A stretch of DNA of 32,149 nt, taken from NCBI GenBank assembly GCA_937900465.1, contig CALCEJ010000120.1, positions 1 to 32,149 on the forward strand, read 5' to 3'. Shown here in pieces: positions 25,211-31,557 of the stretch. Position numbers and translations under genes: made by a program. Source of the stretch: an uncultured Bacteroidales bacterium (GTDB lineage: Bacteria; Bacteroidota; Bacteroidia; Bacteroidales; UBA932). The notes beneath the pieces are model-generated. The model searched no databases, was not told where the DNA came from, and saw only the letters and a program-made list of their open reading frames with translations. How positions within the stretch are numbered: position 1 is the first letter of the stretch; every line of letters begins with the position of its first letter.

Positions 25211-25585
25211 TTACTTGGTTCTTTTTGCTGCCGAGGGCTTCCTCTCCTTGTAGTCTTTTCTGGGAACGTCTGCCCAGAGGTCCTCGAGGCGGTAAAAATC
25301 ACGGTATTCCTTGAGGAAGATATGGACCACGATATTGCCGTAGTCCTGGATGATCCAGAAGTTGTTCTCCTGGCCCTGGGTTCGGTAGAGCTTGTGCCCC
25401 TCCTGTTTCATCTTCTCGATTATGTTGTCGGAAACGGCTCCGACCTGTGTCGTGTTGCCGGCTTCGCAAATTACGAAGAAATCCGTGATTGTGCCTTCTG
25501 TCTCGCGGAGGTCAAGAGAAACGACATTCTGTCCTTTCTTGTCGAAGACAGCATCCGCAATTACCCTTAGGTCGTGTGTTATCAT
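25211..25585 (-). CDS. rsfS: Ribosomal silencing factor RsfS
   Basis: A 124-residue RsfS/Iojap-family protein, which binds ribosomal protein L14 (uL14) and blocks subunit joining under starvation. Family residues are visible: VSLDLRETEGTITDFFVICEAGN (about 22-44), TQVGAVSDNI and WIIQDYGNIVVHIFLKEYRDFYRLEDLW (about 76-104). The C-terminus ends in a lysine-rich tail. The promoter box at 25613-25606 is 20 nt upstream. It leads the rsfS-ftsH-cdsA operon, being 3 nt from ftsH. A strong terminator on the same strand lies just upstream of its promoter, which insulates or attenuates the operon. Confidence 0.93.
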   Translation of the reverse strand: MITHDLRVIADAVFDKKGQNVVSLDLRETEGTITDFFVICEAGNTTQVGAVSDNIIEKMKQEGHKLYRTQGQENNFWIIQDYGNIVVHIFLKEYRDFYRLEDLWADVPRKDYKERKPSAAKRTK

Positions 25586-25605
25586 AAATAATATTTAGAG
25601 TTTCG

Positions 25606-25613
25606 CAAAGATA
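25606..25613 (-). promoter_or_regulatory. -7 box (TATCTTTG) for rsfS-ftsH-cdsA
   Basis: The plus strand reads CAAAGATA, so the minus strand gives an exact TATCTTTG 20 nt before the rsfS ATG. A TTTG lies upstream, but at 14 nt it is too close for a good -33 box. The box is downstream of the terminator at 25633-25676, so rsfS can be expressed independently of anything upstream. Confidence 0.55.
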
Positions 25614-25632
25614 ATCAATTTCTCTGCCAAAT

Positions 25633-25676
25633 AAAAAGGAAGGTCCCGATACCGACAATTTGTCAGTAGCGGGACC
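25633..25676 (-). terminator. Strong minus-strand rho-independent terminator between birA and rsfS
   Basis: Read on the minus strand, GGTCCCG (25676-25670) pairs with CGGGACC (25648-25642). An inner stem (TAC/GTA and GACA/TGTC) is separated by single mismatches, and the structure is followed by TTCCTTTTT ending at 25633. The plus strand has no T tract after the hairpin, so it is directional. No annotated minus-strand gene lies upstream of it, since birA is divergent. Confidence 0.8.
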
Positions 25677-25710
25677 GGTACGCTTACACTCGATGTTCAT
25701 TAATATTTGC

Positions 25711-25718
25711 TAAATTTG
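25711..25718 (+). promoter_or_regulatory. -7 box TAAATTTG for birA
   Basis: An exact TAnnTTTG match lies 42 nt upstream of the birA ATG. The implied leader contains the GCACC/GGTGC hairpin (25721-25736). No clear TTTG is found at the -33 position. Confidence 0.5.
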
Positions 25719-25744
25719 CAGCACCCGAGAAGGTGCCTTAGTTG

Positions 25745-25773
25745 CAAAGATATAAAAAATATGCCGGCGTCAA
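25745..25773 (-). promoter_or_regulatory. Promoter for the candidate small RNA
   Basis: On the minus strand, TTG (25773-25771, within TTTTTG) is followed after 18 nt by TATCTTTG (25752-25745), one of the better two-part Bacteroidota promoters in the window. It starts inside the birA coding region and points away from birA, towards the terminator at 25633. Confidence 0.55.
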
Positions 25774-26504
25774 AAATATTTTCCGAGATTAAATGGACGG
25801 ATGAGGTAGACTCCACGAACTCCGCGGTTCTCAGGGAGATAGACTCTCTTCCTGAACGCTTTGTACTCGCTGCCCGCCTGCAAACGGATGGACGCGGCCA
25901 GAGGGGTAATCGGTGGGTATCCGCCCCCGGGGAGAACCTGACTTTTTCCGTTCTCTTGAAGGATATCGGTATACCTGCTGATGACTGGATGGTCCTTTCG
26001 GAATCGGTATCAGTTGCTGTCGTTTCACTCCTGGAGGAATGCGGAATTCCGGATGCTTCTGTCAAATGGCCGAATGATATCCTTGTCCATGGCCGTAAGA
26101 TTGCCGGAATCCTTATTGAAAACGCCCTGGAGGGGAAATACGTCACCAGGAGCATTATAGGCATCGGGCTTGATGTAAATCAGGAAGTGTTTCCCCTGGA
26201 CATTCCCCACGTGAGTTCAATGGCGCTTGAGACCGGGCGCCGTTATGATATCGCAGAAATCCTGGACCGTTTTATCGTCCATTATACAGATATCCTCCAA
26301 CTTCCCCGTGAGGAAGTTCACCGCCGCTACATTTCGCGGCTTTTCCGCTTTGGCAAGGCGTCGGAATGGATACTTCCGGACGGGCGGAGGTTTATGGGCA
26401 CAATAAAAGGCGTCCTTGGTGACGGACGCCTTGAAATTGTTGACGAGTGTGGTGGTATACGCCGGTTCGCCTTCAAGGAGGTTGTTTACTCCCCCCTGAG
26501 CTGA
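25761..26504 (+). CDS. birA: Biotin--[acetyl-CoA-carboxylase] ligase, monofunctional BirA type
   Basis: A 247-residue biotin protein ligase that attaches biotin to the carboxylase carrier protein. The ligase motif GRGQRGNRW is at 44-52 (family GRGRRGRxW) and KWPNDI with the catalytic-site lysine is at about 113-118; a C-terminal SH3-like domain follows (GTIKGVLGDGRLEIVDECG). The N-terminus goes straight into the catalytic domain (IKWTDEVDSTNS), so there is no helix-turn-helix and it is not the repressor form. The frame is open from 25707, but the domain start and ATG context favour 25761. It is divergent from rsfS and overlaps convergent rpe by 19 nt at the 3' ends. Confidence 0.92.
   Translation: MPASKIFSEIKWTDEVDSTNSAVLREIDSLPERFVLAARLQTDGRGQRGNRWVSAPGENLTFSVLLKDIGIPADDWMVLSESVSVAVVSLLEECGIPDASVKWPNDILVHGRKIAGILIENALEGKYVTRSIIGIGLDVNQEVFPLDIPHVSSMALETGRRYDIAEILDRFIVHYTDILQLPREEVHRRYISRLFRFGKASEWILPDGRRFMGTIKGVLGDGRLEIVDECGGIRRFAFKEVVYSPLS
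26405..26432 (-). terminator. Possible terminator of pepD-rpe inside birA
   Basis: A perfect 9-bp inverted repeat AAGGCGTCC (26407-26415) and GGACGCCTT (26424-26432) with an 8-nt loop. On the minus strand it is followed by TTTT-ATTG, about 55 nt past the rpe stop. The T tract is short, so termination strength is uncertain. It lies within birA codons for VLGDGRL. Confidence 0.4.
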
Positions 26505-27136
26505 GCGATTGCCTTTACCGGGTCCGGGGCACGGAACACGGAACTGCCTGCAACGAGTATATCCGCTCCGTCCCTGATAAGTTCCGGCGCATTTGACGGA
26601 TCCACTCCGCCGTCGACTTCTATCTTCACTCCCAGTCCCCTACGGTCAATCTCAGCCTTGAGATGCCGGATTCTGGAGTGAGAGTCCTCGATGAACTTTT
26701 GCCCGCCAAAACCCGCGAATACGCTCATAATCAAGACAAAATCCACTTCTTCAAGATACTGGAAGATGCTCTCTACCGGACAGTCCGGATTAATCACTAT
26801 TCCCGGCTTTACGCCGCATTCGCGGATAAGACGGATCACGTCACTGCTTTTCTCCCTTGCGGCTTCGTAGTGAAAGCTTATCATCGAAGCGTGAGACTCT
26901 TTTGCAAACCGCTCTACGTACTTTTCAGGATTGACTATCATAAGGTGTACGTCGAGGGGCTTTTCCGCCTTCTTCGCGAGGGCGTTTATGACTGGAAATC
27001 CAAACGAGATGTTAGGAACGAAAGTACCGTCCATTACGTCCAGGTGGAAAAGGTCCGCGTATCTGTTTACGAGTTCGATGTCCTTCCCGAGGTCCAGGAA
27101 GTCCGCGGAGAGCATTGAGGGTGCAATCAGTGCCAT
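26486..27136 (-). CDS. rpe: Ribulose-phosphate 3-epimerase
   Basis: A 216-residue TIM-barrel enzyme that interconverts ribulose 5-phosphate and xylulose 5-phosphate in the pentose phosphate pathway. Motifs are IAPSMLSADF, LFHLDVMDGTFVPNISFGFP (metal ligands H and D), LDVHLMI and VDGGVDPSNA (ligand D), and the phosphate-binding end ILVAGSSVF. Odd: the usual VNPGFGGQ signature reads MSVFAGFGGQKF here, so the usually conserved proline is alanine. It begins directly after the pepD stop with no gap, so translation is probably coupled. Its 3' end overlaps the convergent birA by 19 nt. Confidence 0.94.
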   Translation of the reverse strand: MALIAPSMLSADFLDLGKDIELVNRYADLFHLDVMDGTFVPNISFGFPVINALAKKAEKPLDVHLMIVNPEKYVERFAKESHASMISFHYEAAREKSSDVIRLIRECGVKPGIVINPDCPVESIFQYLEEVDFVLIMSVFAGFGGQKFIEDSHSRIRHLKAEIDRRGLGVKIEVDGGVDPSNAPELIRDGADILVAGSSVFRAPDPVKAIAQLRGE

Positions 27137-28567
27137 TTACTTGAAATTCACTACGATATCATTAAGCAGGGCGACGAACTTGTCAAGCGAGGCAAGTTCC
27201 AGCTTCTCTCCGGGGGCGTGGACTCCGCGAAGGGTAGGTCCGAAGGAAATCATATCCAGATCCGGGAACTTCTCCAGGAAAAGACCGCACTCGAGTCCTG
27301 CGTGGATTGCAAGGACAAGGGGATCCGTATTGAAGAGCTTCCTGTAAGATTCAACGCTGACTTTCAGGATGTGAGAGTCGAGGTTTGGTTTCCATCCGGG
27401 ATACTCGCCGAAGTGCTCGACATCGAACCCGCCCAGGTAGAACGCAGCCTCGACCTTTTCAGCTATGGCGTGGAGTTCGCTGACCACGGAACTTCTCTGG
27501 CTCGTAATCACCTTAATGGAATTGTCTCCGTCAGCTTTCACGGCAGCGAGGTTTGTAGAGGTCTGGACCAGCCCTTCGATATCGGGAGACATCTTCACGA
27601 CCCCGTGAGGAACCGCGAGCAGCGTGGAGATGATGTTTGCCGCGTCGCCTTCAGCGATAGCAGGCCCCCTTCTGTCAGAGGGTTCGCATACAATATGGAT
27701 TCCGGGGTCTCCCTTTGCGAATTCCGCTTCAAGAATCTTCGAGAATGCTTCTGCGTCTTCAATCATATCCTGAGTTTCATCAGAAGGAACGGCGATTATT
27801 GCGGAAGCCTCGCGGCAGATTGCATTAGGCTTGTTACCTCCTCCTATCGAGAGTAGCTGGAAATCGTATTGGAGTTCCGTATAAAGGAATCGCACCAGCT
27901 GCTGAAGGGCGTTTGCACGGCCTTTATTGATTTCGTCCCCGCTGTGACCTCCCAGCCCGCCGCAAACGCTGACTTTAAGCGCTTTGTACCCCATCCTGAG
28001 GGGTTCAGTCTCAAAAGTATAGGTAGCGGTAGTGTCAAGTCCGCCGGCACATCCGACAAAGATCTGGCCTTCATCTTCGGAGTCAAGGTTAATCAGTGTC
28101 TTTCCGGTAATGAATCCGCTTTCGAGAGCGAAGGCGCCGTCCATACCCGTTTCTTCCGAAATCGTGAACAGGCATTCCAGCCGGCCCATGGGAAGATTGC
28201 TGTCCAGAAGTGCCAGGCAGGCGGCTATCCCTATTCCGTCATCGGCTCCAAGGGTCGTATTCTTGGATACCATCCAGCCATCCTCAATCTCATACGGGAT
28301 AGGGTCTTTCCGGAAATCGAACTCGAAGCCTTCGTTTTTTTCGCAGACCATATCCTGATGGGCCTGAAGAACGAGGGCGGGGACGTTTTCCTTGCCGGTT
28401 GACGCTTCCTTTATGATTACGACATTGCCGGTCGGGTCTGTCTTGCACAGGAGTTTACGCTCCGCAGCGAATTGCTGAAGGTATGCAGTGATCGGGCCTT
28501 CGTGGCCGGATTCGCGGGGAATCCGCGTTATTTCCTTGAAAAAGGCTAAAACAGAATTGGAATCCAT
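27137..28567 (-). CDS. pepD: Aminoacyl-histidine dipeptidase / cytosolic non-specific dipeptidase PepD (M20C)
   Basis: A 476-residue M20-family metallodipeptidase that hydrolyses a range of dipeptides in the cytoplasm. Zinc-site motifs are QAHQDMV (H70, D72), TTLGADDGIG (about 105-113), TISEETG (about 135-141) with the catalytic glutamate, NLDSEDEG, and the late histidine in LAIHAGLECG (about 435). A lid or dimerisation domain sits between them (GGHSGDEINKGRANALQQLVR). Length agrees with E. coli PepD (about 485). It lies 50 nt downstream of dnaA and abuts rpe. A perfect 17-nt palindrome sits just upstream of its start and may be an operator. Confidence 0.93.
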   Translation of the reverse strand: MDSNSVLAFFKEITRIPRESGHEGPITAYLQQFAAERKLLCKTDPTGNVVIIKEASTGKENVPALVLQAHQDMVCEKNEGFEFDFRKDPIPYEIEDGWMVSKNTTLGADDGIGIAACLALLDSNLPMGRLECLFTISEETGMDGAFALESGFITGKTLINLDSEDEGQIFVGCAGGLDTTATYTFETEPLRMGYKALKVSVCGGLGGHSGDEINKGRANALQQLVRFLYTELQYDFQLLSIGGGNKPNAICREASAIIAVPSDETQDMIEDAEAFSKILEAEFAKGDPGIHIVCEPSDRRGPAIAEGDAANIISTLLAVPHGVVKMSPDIEGLVQTSTNLAAVKADGDNSIKVITSQRSSVVSELHAIAEKVEAAFYLGGFDVEHFGEYPGWKPNLDSHILKVSVESYRKLFNTDPLVLAIHAGLECGLFLEKFPDLDMISFGPTLRGVHAPGEKLELASLDKFVALLNDIVVNFK

Positions 28568-28571
28568 ACTC

Positions 28572-28588
28572 TTACGAAATTTTCGTAA
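28572..28588. promoter_or_regulatory. Perfect palindrome upstream of pepD, candidate operator
   Basis: TTACGAAA-T-TTTCGTAA, 8-bp perfect arms around one base, 4 nt before the pepD ATG. It overlaps the minus-strand near-match to a -7 box TACTTTTA (28593-28586). It is not followed by a T tract on either strand, so a protein-binding site is more likely than a terminator. Confidence 0.4.
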
Positions 28589-28617
28589 AAGTACGAATAA
28601 TTATTCAGAAGTGAAAG

Positions 28618-30051
28618 TTAATTTTCTACCGAAACGGTAAGCATATTCTCGATGTCAGTGACCCACTGGCGGAATACCTTGTCGGTAGACATCAGGTCCT
28701 GGACAGTGGAGCAGGCGTAAAGGACCGTAGCATGATCTTTACCTCCGATACGGCTGCCAATCGTAGAGAGGGAGCAGTTGGGGATAAGGGCGCGGCACTC
28801 GTACATTGCAATCTGGCGGGCCTGTGCAATCTGACGCTTGCGGGTGGAGGACTCCAGAAGCTCACGGGTAATGTTGAAATACTCGCAGACGGTATCGACG
28901 ATTGTGTCGATGGATATTTCGCTGACGTTCTCGCTGACGATCTTTCCGGTGATATCCTCTGCAAGTTCGACGGTAAGGTCCCGGTGACAGAGGGTAGCGT
29001 GGGCAAGAAGGGAGTTCAGGGTTCCTTCGAGTTCGCGGAAATTGGATTTGATCCGGCTGGCAAGGAATACGAGTACGTCTTCACCTATGGCAACGCCCTC
29101 GCGGAATGCGCGGCTCCGGAGCATCTCGAGACGGGTCTCATAGTCCGGGCGTGAAAGCTCGACGGAAAGACCCCACTTGAAGCGGGAAAGCATCCTTGCC
29201 TCGAAATTCTGAAGGTCCACGGGGGCCCGGTCGGAGGTAAAGATAAGCTGCTTTCCGCTCTGGTGCAGGTGATTGAATACGTTGAAGAACGCGTTCTGGG
29301 AACCCTGACCCAGAAGATCCTGTATATCATCCACGATGAGAACGTCGATCTTCATATAATAGGCCATGAAATCCACGAGGTGATTACCCTGCGCTGCGTC
29401 CATGTACTGAGTCTTGAACTCGTTTCCGGTGACGTAGAGGGCTACGAGTTCCGGGTATTTTTCCTTGATTTGGATACCTATCGCCTGAGCGAGATGGGTT
29501 TTGCCAAGACCGGGGCCGCCGAAGATGAACAGCGGATTGAATGCAGTCTTTCCGGGGGCGTCGGAAATGCTGATCCCGGCGGTAATTCCCATCTTGTTGC
29601 ACTCCCCTTCCACCATATTCGCAAAGCAGTATACGGGATTAAGCCTGGAGTTGATCCTTACCCTCTGACATCCGGGAACCACGAAGGGGTTCATATTTCC
29701 GGAAGGGATACGGGTATTGATCGTTGTCGTAGGGTTGACGGGGGTATTCCCGTTAGCCGCAGGAAAGACCATAGGGGCCTCGCTCCGGACGGTATGTATA
29801 AGGTAGCACAGCTTTGCATCTGCGCCGATAGCCCTGCTGAGTGTCCTTTTGATAAGGTCCAGGAATACGTCTTCAAGATACTCCCTGAAGAAATCCGAAG
29901 GGACCTCGATAGTAAGCGTCGAGCCTTCAAGCGAGACGGGCTTGATGGGCTTGAACCACGTGTTGAACTTCCGGGGATCGATGTTATTTTCGATAATCCT
30001 CAGACAGTTGTTCCACACGGCGATATGTCTGTCAGTTACAGGCACGCTCAA
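28618..30051 (-). CDS. dnaA: Chromosomal replication initiator protein DnaA, non-ATG start
   Basis: A 477-residue initiator that binds oriC and opens the duplex. Domain I is at about 8-85 (IAVWNNCLRIIENNIDPRKFNTWF), then a short linker with PTTT repeats. The AAA+ domain has Walker A GGPGLGKTH (178-186) and Walker B VLIVDDIQDL. The DNA-binding domain has IGGKDHATVLYAC, the DnaA signature (usually GGRDHxTVLHA). No ATG is available at the N-terminus: in frame there is only TTG at 30051 and GTG at 30045, with a stop at 30072-30070. A near -7 box (TAACTTTTG, 30065-30057) ends just before the TTG, so the mRNA may be nearly leaderless. It is followed by pepD after 50 nt. Confidence 0.95.
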   Translation of the reverse strand: MSVPVTDRHIAVWNNCLRIIENNIDPRKFNTWFKPIKPVSLEGSTLTIEVPSDFFREYLEDVFLDLIKRTLSRAIGADAKLCYLIHTVRSEAPMVFPAANGNTPVNPTTTINTRIPSGNMNPFVVPGCQRVRINSRLNPVYCFANMVEGECNKMGITAGISISDAPGKTAFNPLFIFGGPGLGKTHLAQAIGIQIKEKYPELVALYVTGNEFKTQYMDAAQGNHLVDFMAYYMKIDVLIVDDIQDLLGQGSQNAFFNVFNHLHQSGKQLIFTSDRAPVDLQNFEARMLSRFKWGLSVELSRPDYETRLEMLRSRAFREGVAIGEDVLVFLASRIKSNFRELEGTLNSLLAHATLCHRDLTVELAEDITGKIVSENVSEISIDTIVDTVCEYFNITRELLESSTRKRQIAQARQIAMYECRALIPNCSLSTIGSRIGGKDHATVLYACSTVQDLMSTDKVFRQWVTDIENMLTVSVEN

Positions 30052-30056
30052 ATCTG

Positions 30057-30065
30057 CAAAAGTTA
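30057..30065 (-). promoter_or_regulatory. Near-consensus -7 box upstream of dnaA
   Basis: The minus strand reads TAACTTTTG, one base longer than TAnnTTTG. A TTTTTG lies upstream (30085-30081) at a short spacing of 15 nt. If used, transcription starts at or next to the TTG start codon. Confidence 0.35.
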
Positions 30066-30173
30066 GGTTTTAAGGGATTGCAAAAATGGAGGAAAAAAAA
30101 TTGAAAAAAAATGAAAACTGCTATTGCAAAAAAAATATCTTTTGCTTTACTTAAAGGAAGACAAGAAAAATAC

Positions 30174-30191
30174 AAACGTTTATAAACGTTT
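30174..30191. repeat. 18-nt perfect palindrome AAACGTTTATAAACGTTT
   Basis: The element equals its own reverse complement, and also consists of two copies of the palindromic octamer AAACGTTT separated by AT. Such a double site suggests cooperative binding by a dimeric protein. It lies about 120 nt upstream of dnaA and has no terminator-like T tract. Confidence 0.6.
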
Positions 30192-30247
30192 AATAATCAA
30201 CGATGTATTTCCTCCAAAATGCCTCTTGTAAATTCCCGCTTGAGTTT

Positions 30248-30272
30248 TCAATTTTGAATGATTCAAAATTGA
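30248..30272. repeat. 11-bp inverted repeat downstream of the amidase
   Basis: TCAATTTTGAA (30248-30258) and TTCAAAATTGA (30262-30272) around TGA. It lies about 46 nt past the amidase stop. It has no T tract on either strand and a weak A/T-rich stem, so terminator function is doubtful; it may belong to the dnaA region. Confidence 0.5.
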
Positions 30273-30277
30273 GAAAA

Positions 30278-30308
30278 TGTTGAAAAAACGGCTCCAAAGT
30301 GTTGAAAA
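30278..30308. repeat. Two TGTTGAAAA direct repeats, candidate DnaA boxes
   Basis: TGTTGAAAA at 30278-30286 and again at 30300-30308, 22 nt apart start to start, i.e. about two helical turns. The reverse complement TTTTCAACA has one mismatch to TTWTNCACA. A third near match, TGTTCCACA, is at 30009-30017 inside dnaA. Confidence 0.35.
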
Positions 30309-30318
30309 CTTGAAGCGT

Positions 30319-31491
30319 TTACCTCACGGCAACCGCTTTTTCATTCTCAATTTTTACAAGGAAGCAATCTTCATATTTTTTCTTTATCGAGTCCAAGTAT
30401 TTTTTCGCAGTCACGAGGTCCGGCGAAGTTCCTATTATATATTTATAAAGAGTCCCGACCCGGAGCTCCACCGGAGTCATTCCGCCGAAGAAAGGATCAT
30501 CCGGAGACATCTTCTTTCCGGTGACGAGAACCTGCGTCCCGTAGAGGACGGATGAGGCGTTAGTGTCTTCAGCTGGTTTTTCAACTGGCACCCCCTCTTC
30601 GACAGGCTTTGCCTCTTGTGGTTTCGCTTCAATGGGCTTAGCTTCCTGTACAGGCTTGCTGGTAAGGCCAACCGTAGAGTCGTACCTTGTCTTGAAGGCG
30701 GAGAAAGCGTTGCAGATATTTGTTGCGATGCCGTCTCTCCCCTCTTCCGTCCTCATAGCCGCGAGGTCCGAAGGATTTGTGATGAAGCCAACCTCGATAA
30801 GCACAGCGGGCATTGCTGTTCTCCACAGTACCCAAAACGGATCCTGCGAGATTCCCCTGCTGGTTTGGATGGGCGATGAGCCCATGGCGGCGGCTACGTC
30901 CTCTGCGAAGAAGAGGCTTTGCTCCAGATGGGCATTCTGGATAAGCGAGAAAAAGATGTATGACTCGGTGTCGGAAGGGTCGAATCCTTGATACTTAGTC
31001 TCATAGTTGTCTTCGAGCAGCATCACGGAATTCTCTCTCTTGCATAGTTCGAAATTTTTCGAGAACAGGTCGTTGCCTTTACGTGAGGACTGGCCCAGAC
31101 AGTGGATTGAGTATCCGTTTGCTGAAGTGCCTTTTTCCTGGGCGTTGACGTGGATGGATATAAAAAGGTTAGCGCCGGCGTTGTTTGCGGTCTTCGCCCT
31201 GTCCTCGAGTTCGACGAAACGGTCGTCGCTTCGGGTAAGTATTACATTGACCTCCGGATACATCGCGCTTATCTTCTGTGAGAGGCGGCGTGAAATATCC
31301 AGCGTGATACTCTTCTCGTTGGTTTTATTGTCGCGGCTGATACAGCCCGGATCCTTTCCGCCGTGGCCGGGGTCGATAACTACGGTCATAAGGCCTGCCT
31401 TTTGCCTGGTTTTTGCAAGTAAGTCGCCCTGCGGGAGCAGGACAAGGGCTGTAGCGACAATAGCGATCAGCTTCAGGAAACGGCGTTTCAT
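30319..31491 (-). CDS. N-acetylmuramoyl-L-alanine amidase (Amidase_3) with C-terminal SPOR-like domain
   Basis: A 390-residue exported zinc amidase that cleaves the peptide stem from peptidoglycan. A signal peptide is visible (KLIAIVATALVLL, then about LLAKTRQ). The catalytic domain at about 35-275 has VVIDPGHGGKDPG (H43), E59, SIHVNA (H114) and the late glutamate in AVLIEVGF. A repetitive EAKP-type linker follows (AKPIEAKPQEAKPVEEG, about 288-304). The C-terminal 75 residues (VELRVGTLYKYIIGTSPDLVTAKKYLDSIKKKY...CFLVKIENEKAV) resemble a SPOR or related cell-wall-targeting domain. The leader runs about 50 nt from the -7 box at 31548-31541. It is divergent from the LptD-like gene, consistent with envelope-related control. 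Confidence 0.9.
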   Translation of the reverse strand: MKRRFLKLIAIVATALVLLPQGDLLAKTRQKAGLMTVVIDPGHGGKDPGCISRDNKTNEKSITLDISRRLSQKISAMYPEVNVILTRSDDRFVELEDRAKTANNAGANLFISIHVNAQEKGTSANGYSIHCLGQSSRKGNDLFSKNFELCKRENSVMLLEDNYETKYQGFDPSDTESYIFFSLIQNAHLEQSLFFAEDVAAAMGSSPIQTSRGISQDPFWVLWRTAMPAVLIEVGFITNPSDLAAMRTEEGRDGIATNICNAFSAFKTRYDSTVGLTSKPVQEAKPIEAKPQEAKPVEEGVPVEKPAEDTNASSVLYGTQVLVTGKKMSPDDPFFGGMTPVELRVGTLYKYIIGTSPDLVTAKKYLDSIKKKYEDCFLVKIENEKAVAVR

Positions 31492-31500
31492 AGGCCTGTA

Positions 31501-31533
31501 TTTTTGTTTTTAACTAAATTTGACTTACTTTTG
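31501..31533 (+). promoter_or_regulatory. Full Bacteroidota promoter for the LptD-like gene
   Basis: TTTTTG (31501-31506), a 19-nt spacer and TACTTTTG (31526-31533) make the best two-part promoter in the window, 24 nt upstream of the ATG at 31558. A further box, TAAATTTG, lies at 31515-31522. Confidence 0.75.
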
Positions 31534-31540
31534 CAGATTG

Positions 31541-31548
31541 CAAATATA
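31541..31548 (-). promoter_or_regulatory. -7 box (TATATTTG) for the amidase gene
   Basis: The plus strand reads CAAATATA. It is only 7 nt beyond the plus-strand box of the LptD-like gene and points the other way, so the two promoters interleave. The likely -33 TTG is 16 nt upstream, somewhat close. Confidence 0.5.
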
Positions 31549-31557
31549 GCAAAAATA

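Larger units (their letters stand above)
25633..25740 (-). ncRNA. Candidate small RNA or rsfS leader/attenuator, about 108 nt
   Basis: A promoter-like pair (25773-25745) and a strong terminator (25676-25633) on the minus strand bracket about 108 nt with no recognisable gene. The RNA would start near 25740, form a short 5' hairpin (GCACC/GGTGC, 25736-25721, loop of 6), pass an AU-rich linker that begins with a near-palindrome TGC-AAATTTA-GCA, and end in the terminator hairpin. Its 5' end would be complementary to the first bases of the birA leader. It does not show signal-recognition-particle RNA features such as the GGAAGG apical loop. A frame starting at 25700 runs through the terminator (MNIECKRTGPATDK...), which leaves a leader-peptide attenuator for rsfS as the alternative. 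No known RNA family is recognised. Confidence 0.45.
30052..30318. other. AT-rich palindromic region between the amidase and dnaA; candidate oriC or dnaA control region
   Basis: 267 nt without a gene. Next to dnaA it is strongly AT-rich (only six G/C in 30091-30120). It contains an 18-nt perfect palindrome at 30174-30191, an 11-bp inverted repeat at 30248-30272 and two TGTTGAAAA repeats (TTTTCAACA on the dnaA strand) 22 nt apart. TTTTCAACA differs from the broad DnaA box TTWTNCACA at one position. A perfect TTATCCACA is absent. Placement beside dnaA and composition suggest a replication origin or dnaA autoregulation; no GC-skew evidence is available here. Confidence 0.4.

Noticed and set aside
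25512..25700. 62-codon minus-strand frame across the terminator and rsfS start
   Set aside because: It reads through the terminator hairpin and overlaps rsfS out of frame. I kept it only as the leader-peptide alternative for the small RNA and not as a gene.
25633..25740. Signal recognition particle RNA (small 4.5S type) as identity of the candidate small RNA
   Set aside because: Length is right, but the conserved apical GGAAG loop and flanking internal-loop bases are absent.
30248..30272. Inverted repeat as amidase terminator
   Set aside because: The stem is almost all A/T and no T tract follows on the minus strand; kept as a repeat only.
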